Source: an uncultured Bacteroidota bacterium
GTDB taxonomy: Bacteria; Bacteroidota; Bacteroidia; Bacteroidales; F082
DNA length: 16,963 bases
Assembly (NCBI GenBank): GCA_900542475.1
Contig: UQNO01000039.1
Span: 1-16,963, forward strand
Direction of reading: 5' to 3'
Made by a program: the position numbers and the translations under genes. A model generated the notes under the pieces. It searched no databases. It was not told where the DNA came from and saw only the letters and a list, made by a program, of their open reading frames with translations. Shown here in pieces: positions 1 through 7,842 of this stretch (position 1 is its first letter; every line of letters starts with the position of its first letter).

Positions 1-71
1 CGGAGTTTGAAAGCTTCTCCGTCGATGTGCCTGATGACATCGTGAAAATTGAGAAAATATTTAAAGAATGA
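1..71 (+). CDS. 3' end of an unidentified upstream gene (partial)
   Basis: The frame starting at base 3 is open from the window edge and ends with TGA at 69-71, giving a 22-residue tail that ends VKIEKIFKE. The stop overlaps the ATG of the next gene in an ATGA arrangement, typical of translationally coupled operon genes. This is the main reason to treat it as real coding sequence. Too little is visible to name the product. Confidence 0.55.
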   Translation, partial: EFESFSVDVPDDIVKIEKIFKE

Positions 72-1120
72 TAACAAAATATATTGCAGAACTGCTTTTC
101 GACTACGACTGTGTCATAGTGCCGGAGTTCGGGGCTTTCATCTCGAAAGAGACCTCCGCCTCGCTGGATTATGTCAATAATCTGCTGACCCCGCCGTCGA
201 AAGAAGTGGTGTTTAACGGACAACTGTTCTCCGACGACGGACTTCTTGTGGGTTATGTGGCTGAAAAACAAGACATCTCTATGACGGAAGCGGCAAAAAT
301 GGTGCACGAGTTCTCAATGCGCAGCCTTGCGGTCGTAGAAGCAAGCGGAGTGTTGCGCCTCGACGACCTGGGCGTGCTTAGCCGCCTCGACGACAGCGAT
401 TATGTCTTTCAACTTGATGAAAACATGAACCTGCTCGGCGACGCGTTCGGCCTCGCCACACTTAAAGCACAGCCGATATACAGAAGAGAGACATACAAGC
501 ATATAGCCGAACAAATCGCGACAGAACGGAAAGCGAAAAACACCGTGATGACGGTTCATGAGGAAAAAAAAGAAATCAAGCCTCATCAAGTCAACAGACA
601 CAATTACAAATGGTTCCGCGCCGCCGCTTGCTCGATGATGATAGCGATGGCTCTGGTGTTCCTCGGCTGGGGCGCCGACAAGAACGACTCGAAGTTCGCC
701 TCGTGGAACCCTTTGTTCTATTCCTCACCTAACGAATTTGTAGTCAAATGTTTAGGTGAAAAAATGGAAGCAGTGACATCTGCCAATGTCGAGCTGTTCT
801 CTCCCTTGGAAATGAATCTCCCGCTGTTTAAAACAGAAGTGACATATCTTCAACCTCGCGACCGCGAGGCTCTTAAGCCCGTTGACGACAGTTTTTATTA
901 TATCATCGGCGCCTCTATGAAAAACGAGGCGGCGGCGCGGAAATGTGTGCAACAGTTTCAGTCGCTGGGCTTTGAAACCGCCGTCGCACTTCCGATGAAC
1001 GACAAAGGCAATGTGCGTGTGGCATACGAGTTTGTGAAAGGCAAGGATATGGCTCTTAAACGTCTGGAAATCATAAAGAAAGAATATAACGAAGCCGCCT
1101 GGCTGTTACGTAAAAAATAA
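68..1120 (+). CDS. HU-CCDC81 and SPOR domain-containing envelope protein
   Basis: This 350-residue protein has the layout of the Bacteroidota HU-CCDC81/SPOR family. Residues 1-140 form the HU-like (CCDC81-type) module: an opening YIAELLFDYDCVIVPEFGAF block, then PPSKEVVFN, then DDGLL. A polar linker follows, then one transmembrane segment at about 183-200 (ACSMMIAMALVFLGWG). The C-terminal SPOR domain, at about 275-345, starts SFYYIIGASM. In the known family SPOR domains bind denuded peptidoglycan at division sites, and the HU-like module is thought to mediate protein or DNA contacts; its role here is inferred. With no signal peptide and one central membrane span, the HU part should be cytoplasmic and SPOR periplasmic. 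The start overlaps the preceding stop (ATGA), and trmB follows after 4 bp, so the three are probably one operon. Confidence 0.85.
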   Translation: MITKYIAELLFDYDCVIVPEFGAFISKETSASLDYVNNLLTPPSKEVVFNGQLFSDDGLLVGYVAEKQDISMTEAAKMVHEFSMRSLAVVEASGVLRLDDLGVLSRLDDSDYVFQLDENMNLLGDAFGLATLKAQPIYRRETYKHIAEQIATERKAKNTVMTVHEEKKEIKPHQVNRHNYKWFRAAACSMMIAMALVFLGWGADKNDSKFASWNPLFYSSPNEFVVKCLGEKMEAVTSANVELFSPLEMNLPLFKTEVTYLQPRDREALKPVDDSFYYIIGASMKNEAAARKCVQQFQSLGFETAVALPMNDKGNVRVAYEFVKGKDMALKRLEIIKKEYNEAAWLLRKK

Positions 1121-1124
1121 AACT

Positions 1125-1787
1125 GTGGGAAAGAAAAACAAATTAGAGCGTTTTGCCGAATGCAAGACTTTCGATAATCTTTTCGAGTATTCCTTTGAGC
1201 GTGTCAAAGAGGAGGGATTTCCGTTGAAAGGCAGATGGCGCGAGTTTTTTGGCAACGACAACCCGATAGTTCTCGAACTTGGCTGCGGCAAAGGCGAATA
1301 TACTATCGGATTGGCAAAGGCGCATCCCGACATTAATTACATAGGTGTCGATATCAAAGGGGCGAGAATGTGGGTCGGATTGAAGCAAGGCATCGCCGAG
1401 GGCTTGAAAAACGTGGCGTTTGTGCGTACACGTATCGAGCTTATTGAAAATTTCTTCGGCGAGAGTGAAATCGACGAGATATGGATAACATTCCCCGACC
1501 CCCAGATACTGAAAGCGCGCAAACGCCTCACCGCCCCTATATATCTTGAAAGATATAAGACGTTTCTGAAAAAAGACAGCTATGTCAACCTGAAAACAGA
1601 TAGCGACCTTCTGTATGAGTTCACCTTGGAAGTCATCGCAGAGTCTAATTACCCGGTAATATACAACTACAACGACTTATACGCCAACGACGACGAGCTC
1701 GAAGTGAAATCTATTCGTACTTATTACGAGTCGATGTGGCTTAAGCAGGGATTAACTATCAAGTATTTGAAATTCAAGGTGAAATAA
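1125..1787 (+). CDS. trmB: tRNA (guanine-N7-)-methyltransferase
   Basis: TrmB uses SAM to make m7G46 in the variable loop of tRNAs. The 220-residue product has the SAM-binding motif ELGCGKGEY (51-59), the acidic strand end GVDIKGARMW (74-83), the family motif TFPDPQ (122-127) and a C-terminal TYYE segment near 200. The length fits the family. PDPQ replaces the PDPW familiar from proteobacterial enzymes. The start is a GTG at 1125, four bases after the preceding stop; no in-frame ATG nearby keeps the conserved N terminus, so the GTG is preferred. The gene ends 2 bp before the convergent pcm stop. Confidence 0.93.
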   Translation: MGKKNKLERFAECKTFDNLFEYSFERVKEEGFPLKGRWREFFGNDNPIVLELGCGKGEYTIGLAKAHPDINYIGVDIKGARMWVGLKQGIAEGLKNVAFVRTRIELIENFFGESEIDEIWITFPDPQILKARKRLTAPIYLERYKTFLKKDSYVNLKTDSDLLYEFTLEVIAESNYPVIYNYNDLYANDDELEVKSIRTYYESMWLKQGLTIKYLKFKVK

Positions 1788-1789
1788 GA

Positions 1790-2449
1790 TTAATCGCGAC
1801 CTATTTCCTTGAGCATCGGCACAAAACGGCAGTCGCCGAACTCCTCTCTAAACATGGCTCCGTCGCTTTGCTTCGTGAGACGCAGCATGGTCTGTTTTGA
1901 GGCATCGACCTCGTCATTGAGGGGAACAACCATGACCCCGCCTGTTTTCAACTGATTTACAAGAGCTTGCGGTATTTCGGGGGCTGCTGCTGTAATCAAT
2001 ATCCTGTCGAAAGGCGCAAAAGTCGGAAGCCCCTTGTTTCCATCGCCAAGAAAAGTCTTGATATTATACGGAAACTCGGCTAAAAAAGTCTTCGTCTTCA
2101 TGTATAGATTGCGCTGACGCTCTATTGTGAACACCTTCGCGCCCATCTGTGCGAGGACACATGACTGATAGCCGGAGCCGGTGCCTATTTCAAGCACCTT
2201 CATGCCCCTGCTCACGCCGAGAAGCTGACTCTGCACAGCCACAGTGAGCGGCTGCGAGATGGTCTGCCCGGAACCTATCGGGAACGCCTTGTCCTGATAA
2301 GCAAACTCCACAAACATCGACTCAAGAAAAACATGACGAGGCACAACGCCTATCGCATCAAGGACATCGACATCGGTAATGCCTTTATCCTTAAGCTCTT
2401 GCACCAAATTATGGCGCATTCCCTTATGACGATAACTGTCTTCCTGCAT
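1790..2449 (-). CDS. pcm: protein-L-isoaspartate O-methyltransferase
   Basis: Pcm methylates L-isoaspartyl residues in aged proteins with SAM so that they can revert to aspartate. The 219-residue product has the family features in order: an N-terminal helical part with a VPRHVFLES block (36-44), the substrate motif GSGQTISQP (59-67), the SAM motif VLEIGTGSGYQ (84-94) and a later ITAAAPEIP segment. Its length is normal. An alternative start at Met11 (MRHNLVQEL) cannot be excluded, but the first ATG at 2449 lies 17 bp after a consensus -7 element, the usual spacing in this window. It is convergent with trmB and divergent from the oxidoreductase gene. Confidence 0.92.
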   Translation of the reverse strand: MQEDSYRHKGMRHNLVQELKDKGITDVDVLDAIGVVPRHVFLESMFVEFAYQDKAFPIGSGQTISQPLTVAVQSQLLGVSRGMKVLEIGTGSGYQSCVLAQMGAKVFTIERQRNLYMKTKTFLAEFPYNIKTFLGDGNKGLPTFAPFDRILITAAAPEIPQALVNQLKTGGVMVVPLNDEVDASKQTMLRLTKQSDGAMFREEFGDCRFVPMLKEIGRD

Positions 2450-2466
2450 GTTTGAATTTTATGTTA

Positions 2467-2497
2467 CAAAAATACAAAAAATTACTATCTTTGCAAA
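2467..2497 (-). promoter_or_regulatory. Promoter of pcm (-33 and -7 elements)
   Basis: On the minus strand, TTTG (+ strand 2494-2497) is followed after exactly 19 bp by TATTTTTG (2467-2474). This matches the Bacteroidota TTTG-N19-21-TAnnTTTG promoter. The pcm ATG at 2449 follows 17 bp later. It is the best two-element promoter match in the window. Confidence 0.7.
2486..2493 (+). promoter_or_regulatory. -7 element of the Gfo/Idh oxidoreductase gene
   Basis: TATCTTTG matches TAnnTTTG and is followed by CAAAAAT, 14 bp before the ATG at 2508. No clear TTTG lies about 19-21 bp upstream. It abuts the -33 element of the opposing pcm promoter. Confidence 0.65.
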
Positions 2498-2507
2498 AAT
2501 TTTATTT

Positions 2508-3503
2508 ATGTTAAAGATAGGGGTTTTAGGTGCAGGTCATCTCGGAAAAATTCATATCAACTGCATCAAACAAATTGAAAAATACGAGTTGGTTGGTTTC
2601 TGCGACCAAGATGGGAACACAGCGAAGAAAGTGGCCGCCGAAACCGGTGTCAAAAACTACACTTCGATAGACGAACTCATTGATTCTGTCGATGTCGTGG
2701 ATATTGTGACACCTACGATAGCGCATTTCGACTGTGCTTCCAAAGCCATTGCGAAGGGCAAGAGCGTGTTTATCGAGAAGCCTGTGGTGGCGACGGTGAA
2801 GGAGGCGAATCAACTCATCGACTTGGCGAAAAAAGCCAAGGTGAAAGTGCAGGTGGGACATGTAGAGCGTTTCAACCCGGCATTTATCGCCGCGGAACCG
2901 CATATCAACGACCCGGTGTTCATAGAGGTGCATCGCCTGGCTCTCTACAACCCGCGTGGCTGCGACGTGCCGGTCGTGCTGGATCTGACGGTGCACGACA
3001 TCGACATCCTTCTCACAATAGTGAAATCCCCGATAAAATCCATTCATGCCAGCGGCGTGTCGATAGTAAGCCCGACACCGGACATCATCACGGCAAGACT
3101 GGAATTTGAAAACGGCGCGGTGGCGAATCTCACGACAAGCCGTATCTCGCTTAAAAACATGCGTAAATTCCGTATCTTCCAAAATGGAGCATACATCACC
3201 ATGGATTTCATGGAGAAAAAAACCGATATAGTGAGAGTTGAAGACGTAAACGGCGTGCCAGGCCCATTCGACATGACACTTGACCTCCCGAATGGGACAG
3301 CAAAGAAAATATCCGTGGAAGAACTGCCGGTAAATCAAATCAACGCTATCAAAACAGAATTGGAAAAATTCCACGACGCAATAGTGACAAACACGAACCC
3401 CCCGGTAACCATTGAAGACGGCGTCGATGTCCTGAAAGTCGCATACCAGATTTTGGACGAAATCGACAAACATAAAAATCAACTAAAAAAACATCTGGAA
3501 TAA
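2508..3503 (+). CDS. Gfo/Idh/MocA family NAD(P)-dependent oxidoreductase
   Basis: The 331-residue product has an N-terminal Rossmann fold with GAGHLG (8-13) and the family motif IEKPV (89-93), whose lysine is normally catalytic. A GHVERFNP segment follows, and the C-terminal alpha/beta domain contains the DLTVHDIDI stretch where the second catalytic region sits. The family acts on sugars, inositols or nucleotide sugars; the substrate cannot be read from the sequence. Lipid-A and envelope sugar dehydrogenases in Bacteroidota share this look. The frame opens 20 codons earlier, but translation should start at 2508: that Met begins the Rossmann strand (MLKIGVLGAG), and the -7 element at 2486-2493 lies inside the longer version. 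The lipoprotein and sugar transferase genes follow. Confidence 0.88.
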   Translation: MLKIGVLGAGHLGKIHINCIKQIEKYELVGFCDQDGNTAKKVAAETGVKNYTSIDELIDSVDVVDIVTPTIAHFDCASKAIAKGKSVFIEKPVVATVKEANQLIDLAKKAKVKVQVGHVERFNPAFIAAEPHINDPVFIEVHRLALYNPRGCDVPVVLDLTVHDIDILLTIVKSPIKSIHASGVSIVSPTPDIITARLEFENGAVANLTTSRISLKNMRKFRIFQNGAYITMDFMEKKTDIVRVEDVNGVPGPFDMTLDLPNGTAKKISVEELPVNQINAIKTELEKFHDAIVTNTNPPVTIEDGVDVLKVAYQILDEIDKHKNQLKKHLE

Positions 3504-3549
3504 AACAATATTTGTAATTTAACTTCGTTGAAAATAAAAAAGGCTGCCT

Positions 3550-4479
3550 ATGAAGAGTCTTCGTTACATATTTTTGCTCGCAATTGTGTTGTTGTCATTT
3601 TCATGTAAAAAATTCAAAGGAAGTCAGGAGATTCCCGCCTATCTTCGCATTGAACCATGGTCTCTGACCACTAATTACGAGCTGGAAGGCGCAGCCACGG
3701 AAGCCATTACCGACGCATGGGTCTATCTGAACGGTAACCTGCATGGCTGTTTTGAGTTTAAAAATCATAAAGACGGAGTCTATGCCTTGCTGCCGGTACT
3801 TGAGAAAGGCGAGAAAACATTGCAACTTTATCCCGGCGTGAAAATGAACGGTATAGCTTCGACAAGGATACAATACCCTTTTTATCAGCCTTATAAAATC
3901 AAACATACATTCGTGGAAGGTGAGATTGGGACAGTAGCGCCGACAACGAAATATTATAGTATCGACACTGCTACAACGATGCATTTCAAACTGATGGAAG
4001 ATTTCGAGGAGATAAACAATATCAAGTTTTCACGCCTCGACTCTACATACGCCGAACTTAATCAAATTAGCCACCGCACAAATCCTAATGCCTGGATGGA
4101 CCCTCTCGACACCATAAACCACTATCGTTCGGGACATGTCCATGTGGGCGACAGCATTAAGCGGTTCCGCATCGTGACAGGTGAGTTGGCAAATTTGCCA
4201 GCCGCAGGTGGCTATGTGATAATGGAAATGGATTATAAATGTGACAAGGATATCCTCGTCGGAATGTATGTTATGTCTGCACAGAATGGATTGCAAGACA
4301 AAGAGTTGTATTATGTGAAAGCCTCGGATACATGGAAAAAGATATATATCAATTTCAGCCCTACGGTCACAGATAACTACAACGCCTTGTATTTTAAGAT
4401 TTATATCGGCGGCAATGTGTCGGGCGACGAAACGGCTGATTTTTATTTTGACAATATAAAGTTGATTTGCCGTGAGTAA
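3550..4479 (+). CDS. Hypothetical lipoprotein, Bacteroidota type
   Basis: The 309-residue product begins with a lipoprotein signal: basic MKSLR, a hydrophobic core, then SFSC with the likely lipidated Cys at 19, followed by KKFKG. The rest has no motif I can name. It is rich in beta-strand-like stretches and aromatics, and the final about 90 residues (from about 220, ending ADFYFDNIKL) resemble a jelly-roll or carbohydrate-binding sandwich fold; this is inference. The start lies 46 bp after the oxidoreductase stop. The last 8 bp overlap the start of the sugar transferase gene, implying translational coupling and perhaps a shared role at the envelope. No substrate or partner can be read from the sequence. 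Confidence 0.75.
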   Translation: MKSLRYIFLLAIVLLSFSCKKFKGSQEIPAYLRIEPWSLTTNYELEGAATEAITDAWVYLNGNLHGCFEFKNHKDGVYALLPVLEKGEKTLQLYPGVKMNGIASTRIQYPFYQPYKIKHTFVEGEIGTVAPTTKYYSIDTATTMHFKLMEDFEEINNIKFSRLDSTYAELNQISHRTNPNAWMDPLDTINHYRSGHVHVGDSIKRFRIVTGELANLPAAGGYVIMEMDYKCDKDILVGMYVMSAQNGLQDKELYYVKASDTWKKIYINFSPTVTDNYNALYFKIYIGGNVSGDETADFYFDNIKLICRE

Positions 4480-5899
4480 GAAAATCAATAAACGGAAACA
4501 GACTTTCAGATATGTCTTATGGGACTGGTTCGCCTCTGTCGTGACCTGGTCGGTGTTCTTCTGCTTCAGAAAGACGATGGAACCCGGCGACATGTTCGCA
4601 AATCTCAATGTGGTTGTCGAAGATAAGAATTTCTGGATCGGAATTATCATAATTCCCTTTGCATGGCTGCTTCTGTTCATGCTTTCCGGTTCGTATCAAA
4701 AGGTGTATTTGAAATCGCGTGTGCGTGAACTTGGACAGACAATTCTGGTGACGCTGATTGGCGCGATAGTGCTGTTTTTTGCAATTATTCTTGACGATAA
4801 TATAACAAATTACAAGCTTTATTACACCTTGTTTGTGATGCTGTATGGCTTGCAGTTTTCCTTGACATATATCGGCAGATTGATAATAACGTCTGTCACT
4901 GCGAAAAGAATTCACAACGGTGAGATTGGCTTTAACACATTGATAATCGGCAGTAATGGTAACGCCTGCTCGATTTACAAGGAAATATCGGAGCAGAAAT
5001 TCGCTTCGGGAAACATCATAGTCGGTTTTGTGAATGTTTTCGACAAGGACGCTTATAAAGTGGAGAAATACATTCCGCATCTGGGTTCATACAATGACTT
5101 GGCAGATGTTATCAAAAACTATGATATTGAAGAGGTCATCATCGCTATCGAGCGGTCGGAGACAGAGACCATCGACAAGATTTTGGTGGCGTTGGAGAGT
5201 GCTGATGTGACGGTGAAAATCATTCCATTGATGCAGGAGTTGGTTTTCGGCGCTGTTAAACAGGAGGGTATCTGGCATGCCTCACTCATTCAAGTGACAC
5301 CGGAGCCCATGCCGGTATGGCAGCAGGTGGCGAAACGACTGTTCGATGTCATTGCGTCCATTCTTGTCATCGTCTTGTTATCGCCGGTTTACATATTCAC
5401 CGCAATAATGGTGAAATGTTCGTCGCCAGGCCCGGTTTTTTATAGACAGGAACGTATCGGACAGCATGGTGTGCCGTTTAACATGTTGAAATTCAGGAGT
5501 ATGTATGTCGACGCCGAGGATAGGGGACCGCAACTGTCGAAAGACAACGACCCTCGTATCACCAGGTGGGGCAAGTTCATGAGGAAAGTACGTCTCGATG
5601 AGATTCCTCAATTCTTCACCGTGCTCGGAGGAAAGATGTCTATTGTGGGCTATCGTCCTGAACGTCAATATTATATCGACCAGATTGTGCAGAAAACACC
5701 GCATTATAGGATGCTTCTTCGTATCAAACCCGGAATCACCAGCTGGGGTGAGGTGAAGTTCGGTTACGCATCAACTGTTGACGAGATGGTGGAACGCCTG
5801 AAATATGATATATTGTATATCGAAAACATGAACCTCGCCGTCGATATAAAGATTCTGATTTACACCGTGTTGATTGTGGTTCAGGGAAGAGGAAAATGA
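4472..5899 (+). CDS. Polyprenyl glycosylphosphotransferase (WcaJ/WbaP-like sugar transferase)
   Basis: This 475-residue protein belongs to the family that moves a sugar-1-phosphate from a nucleotide sugar to undecaprenyl phosphate, starting exopolysaccharide, capsule or O-antigen synthesis at the inner membrane. N-terminal hydrophobic segments (about 15-30, 50-70, 85-105, 115-135) precede a Rossmann-like CoA-binding-type domain (about 150-265). The catalytic transferase domain starts at KRLFDVIAS (288) and has KFRSM (340-344), the Asp-Glu dyad in RLDEIPQ (D376, E377) and the GYRPERQ motif. The start is a GTG at 4472, overlapping the lipoprotein gene by 8 bp. It ends 3 bp before the convergent clpX stop. 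No other polysaccharide genes lie nearby, so the glycan is unknown. Confidence 0.9.
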   Translation: MSKKINKRKQTFRYVLWDWFASVVTWSVFFCFRKTMEPGDMFANLNVVVEDKNFWIGIIIIPFAWLLLFMLSGSYQKVYLKSRVRELGQTILVTLIGAIVLFFAIILDDNITNYKLYYTLFVMLYGLQFSLTYIGRLIITSVTAKRIHNGEIGFNTLIIGSNGNACSIYKEISEQKFASGNIIVGFVNVFDKDAYKVEKYIPHLGSYNDLADVIKNYDIEEVIIAIERSETETIDKILVALESADVTVKIIPLMQELVFGAVKQEGIWHASLIQVTPEPMPVWQQVAKRLFDVIASILVIVLLSPVYIFTAIMVKCSSPGPVFYRQERIGQHGVPFNMLKFRSMYVDAEDRGPQLSKDNDPRITRWGKFMRKVRLDEIPQFFTVLGGKMSIVGYRPERQYYIDQIVQKTPHYRMLLRIKPGITSWGEVKFGYASTVDEMVERLKYDILYIENMNLAVDIKILIYTVLIVVQGRGK

Positions 5900-5902
5900 C
5901 GG

Positions 5903-7126
5903 CTAAATATTCAGTTCGCTAATCTTCGATTTCTCGAACTTTTCTTTTGCGTATTTTAAGTTGACGACGAGTTTTTTCTTATTTGATGATGGCATGTCAA
6001 ACATATCGTCGTTGAGAATGGCTTCGAGGAGGGAGCGCAGTCCGCGGGCTCCGAGTTTGAACTCGATGCTCTTGTCAACGATAAAGTCAAGCACCTCGTC
6101 TTTGATGATTAATTCTATGTCGTCCATTCCGAAGAGTTTTGTGAACTGCTTGGTGATAGCGTTCTTCGGCTCTGTGAGTATGCGCTTCAGAGTGTTCCTG
6201 TCAAGGGGATTGAGATAGGTTAATATTGGGAAACGACCTATTATTTCCGGAATGAGACCGAATTTTTTCAAATCCGATGGTGCGATATACTGAAGCATAT
6301 TGTTACGGTCGATTTGTCTTTTCAGGTCGGAGCCATAGCCTATGGCGTTGGTACCCACGCGATTGGCGATGATTTTGTCGATGCCGTCGAAAGCGCCGCC
6401 CGCGATGAAGAGAATGTCTTTGGTGTTGACCTGAATCATCTTCTGTTCCGGGTGCTTGCGTCCGCCCTCCGGAGGCACGTTGACGACGGTGCCCTCAAGG
6501 AGTTTCAGCATGGCTTGCTGCACGCCTTCGCCCGATACGTCGCGGGTGATGCTGGGGTTGTCGCCCTTGCGTGCTATTTTGTCTATTTCATCGATGAACA
6601 CTATGCCTTTCTCTGCCGCAGCCACATTATAGTCGGCTGCCTGGAGAAGTTTCACAAGAATGTTTTCCACGTCTTCGCCAACGTAGCCTGCCTCTGTTAA
6701 TATCGTGGCGTCGGCAATGGCGAAAGGCACGTTCAGCATTCGCGCAATGGTCTTCGCCAACAAGGTCTTGCCTGTTCCTGTCTCGCCAACGAGTACGATG
6801 TTCGACTTCTCTATCTCCACCTCGTCGGCGGTTTCTTGCTGGTTCAGACGTTTATAATGGTTGTAAACGGCGACGGAAAGCACGCGTTTCGCCGCGTCTT
6901 GCCCGATGACATATTGGTCGAGGAAATTCTTGATTTCAAGAGGCTTGAGAATCTTGAAGTCGGGGATAGCGGCTTTTCTGCGATACGCCGTCTCCTCTTT
7001 GAGCATCTGATGGGCGCGGTTGACGCACTCATCGCATATAAAGCCGTTGATGCCTGCGAGGAGGAGGCCGACCTGACTCTCTGGACGTCCGCAAAACGAA
7101 CAAGCGTTTTCTTGATGTTTAGCCAT
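5903..7126 (-). CDS. clpX: ATP-dependent Clp protease ATP-binding subunit ClpX
   Basis: ClpX is the AAA+ unfoldase that feeds tagged substrates into ClpP. The 407-residue product has the N-terminal C4 zinc-binding domain (Cys 9, 12, 31, 34), Walker A GETGTGKT (114-121), the pore loop GYVGED (147-152, Tyr148-Val149-Gly150), Walker B with D179/E180 in IVFIDEIDKI, the RKH-type loop GGRKHPEQ and an IGY sequence where ClpX normally carries its ClpP-docking IGF loop. Length is standard. Its ATG overlaps the clpP stop by one base (TAATG), consistent with translational coupling. It ends 3 bp from the convergent sugar transferase stop. Confidence 0.97.
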   Translation of the reverse strand: MAKHQENACSFCGRPESQVGLLLAGINGFICDECVNRAHQMLKEETAYRRKAAIPDFKILKPLEIKNFLDQYVIGQDAAKRVLSVAVYNHYKRLNQQETADEVEIEKSNIVLVGETGTGKTLLAKTIARMLNVPFAIADATILTEAGYVGEDVENILVKLLQAADYNVAAAEKGIVFIDEIDKIARKGDNPSITRDVSGEGVQQAMLKLLEGTVVNVPPEGGRKHPEQKMIQVNTKDILFIAGGAFDGIDKIIANRVGTNAIGYGSDLKRQIDRNNMLQYIAPSDLKKFGLIPEIIGRFPILTYLNPLDRNTLKRILTEPKNAITKQFTKLFGMDDIELIIKDEVLDFIVDKSIEFKLGARGLRSLLEAILNDDMFDMPSSNKKKLVVNLKYAKEKFEKSKISELNI

Positions 7127-7800
7127 TATTTGTTCTTAACTAACACTTCATCGACCATTCCGTATGCTTTGGCTTCTTCCGCTGTCATCCAATAGTCGCG
7201 GTCGGAGTCTGCCCACACCTTGTCGTAAGGCTGTTTGGTGTGCAGGGCGATGATTTCGTACAGTTCTTTTTTAATCTTTTGAATCTCGCGGGCTGTGATT
7301 TCGATGTCAGAGGCTTGTCCCTGCATCCCGCCCATGGGCTGGTGAATCATGATGCGTGAGTGCTTGAGGGCGGAACGCTTTCCGTCGGCGCCGGCGCAGA
7401 GCAGCACCGCTGCCATAGAGGCTGCCATGCCAGTGCAGATGGTCGCCACGTCAGGCTGGATAAACTGTATGGTGTCGTAGATGCCGAGACCGGCGTACAC
7501 CGAGCCGCCAGGAGAGTTCAGATAAATCTGAATGTCGCGTTTTGGGTCGGCTGATTCAAGGAAAAGCAACTGCGCCTGTATGATGTTGGCAACATAGTCG
7601 TCAATCTGGTCGCCAAGGAAAATGATACGGTCCATCATCAGACGAGAGAAAACGTCCATCTGCGCCACGTTGAGCTGACGCTCCTCGATGATAGTTGGGG
7701 AAATGAAACTCGTAATGGTGTTGGCGTATTTCTCAAGACCTAAACCATTGATGCCGCGATGCCTGGTGGCGTATTTGTAAAATTCGTTGTTGGTGTTCAT
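7126..7800 (-). CDS. clpP: ATP-dependent Clp protease proteolytic subunit ClpP
   Basis: ClpP forms the tetradecameric serine protease chamber. Counting from the ATG at 7800 the product is 224 residues with the full triad: Ser128 in TGMAASMA, His153 in MIHQPMGG and Asp202 in DRDYWM. The oligomer-lining NSPGGSVYAG block is intact. The frame opens 8 codons earlier at 7824. I prefer 7800 because MNTNNEFYKYATRH resembles the start of other Bacteroidales ClpP proteins, but this is a judgement. It lies 42 bp after tig and is coupled to clpX, giving the gene order tig-clpP-clpX that is common in bacteria. Confidence 0.95.
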   Translation of the reverse strand: MNTNNEFYKYATRHRGINGLGLEKYANTITSFISPTIIEERQLNVAQMDVFSRLMMDRIIFLGDQIDDYVANIIQAQLLFLESADPKRDIQIYLNSPGGSVYAGLGIYDTIQFIQPDVATICTGMAASMAAVLLCAGADGKRSALKHSRIMIHQPMGGMQGQASDIEITAREIQKIKKELYEIIALHTKQPYDKVWADSDRDYWMTAEEAKAYGMVDEVLVKNK

Positions 7801-7842
7801 GATGTCTCGGTTGTTAAAACGCATTTCTTCGCGTCGTTGCTG

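Noticed and set aside
1775..1811. Imperfect inverted repeat (CAAGG..AAATA / TATTTCCTTG) across the trmB-pcm junction
   Set aside because: The stem has a 2-nt bulge, a 15-nt loop and no T run, so it is too weak to call as a terminator.
2526..3482. 318-codon minus-strand frame opposite the oxidoreductase gene
   Set aside because: It is rich in His, Cys and Arg with no domain logic, typical of the antisense frame of a real gene.
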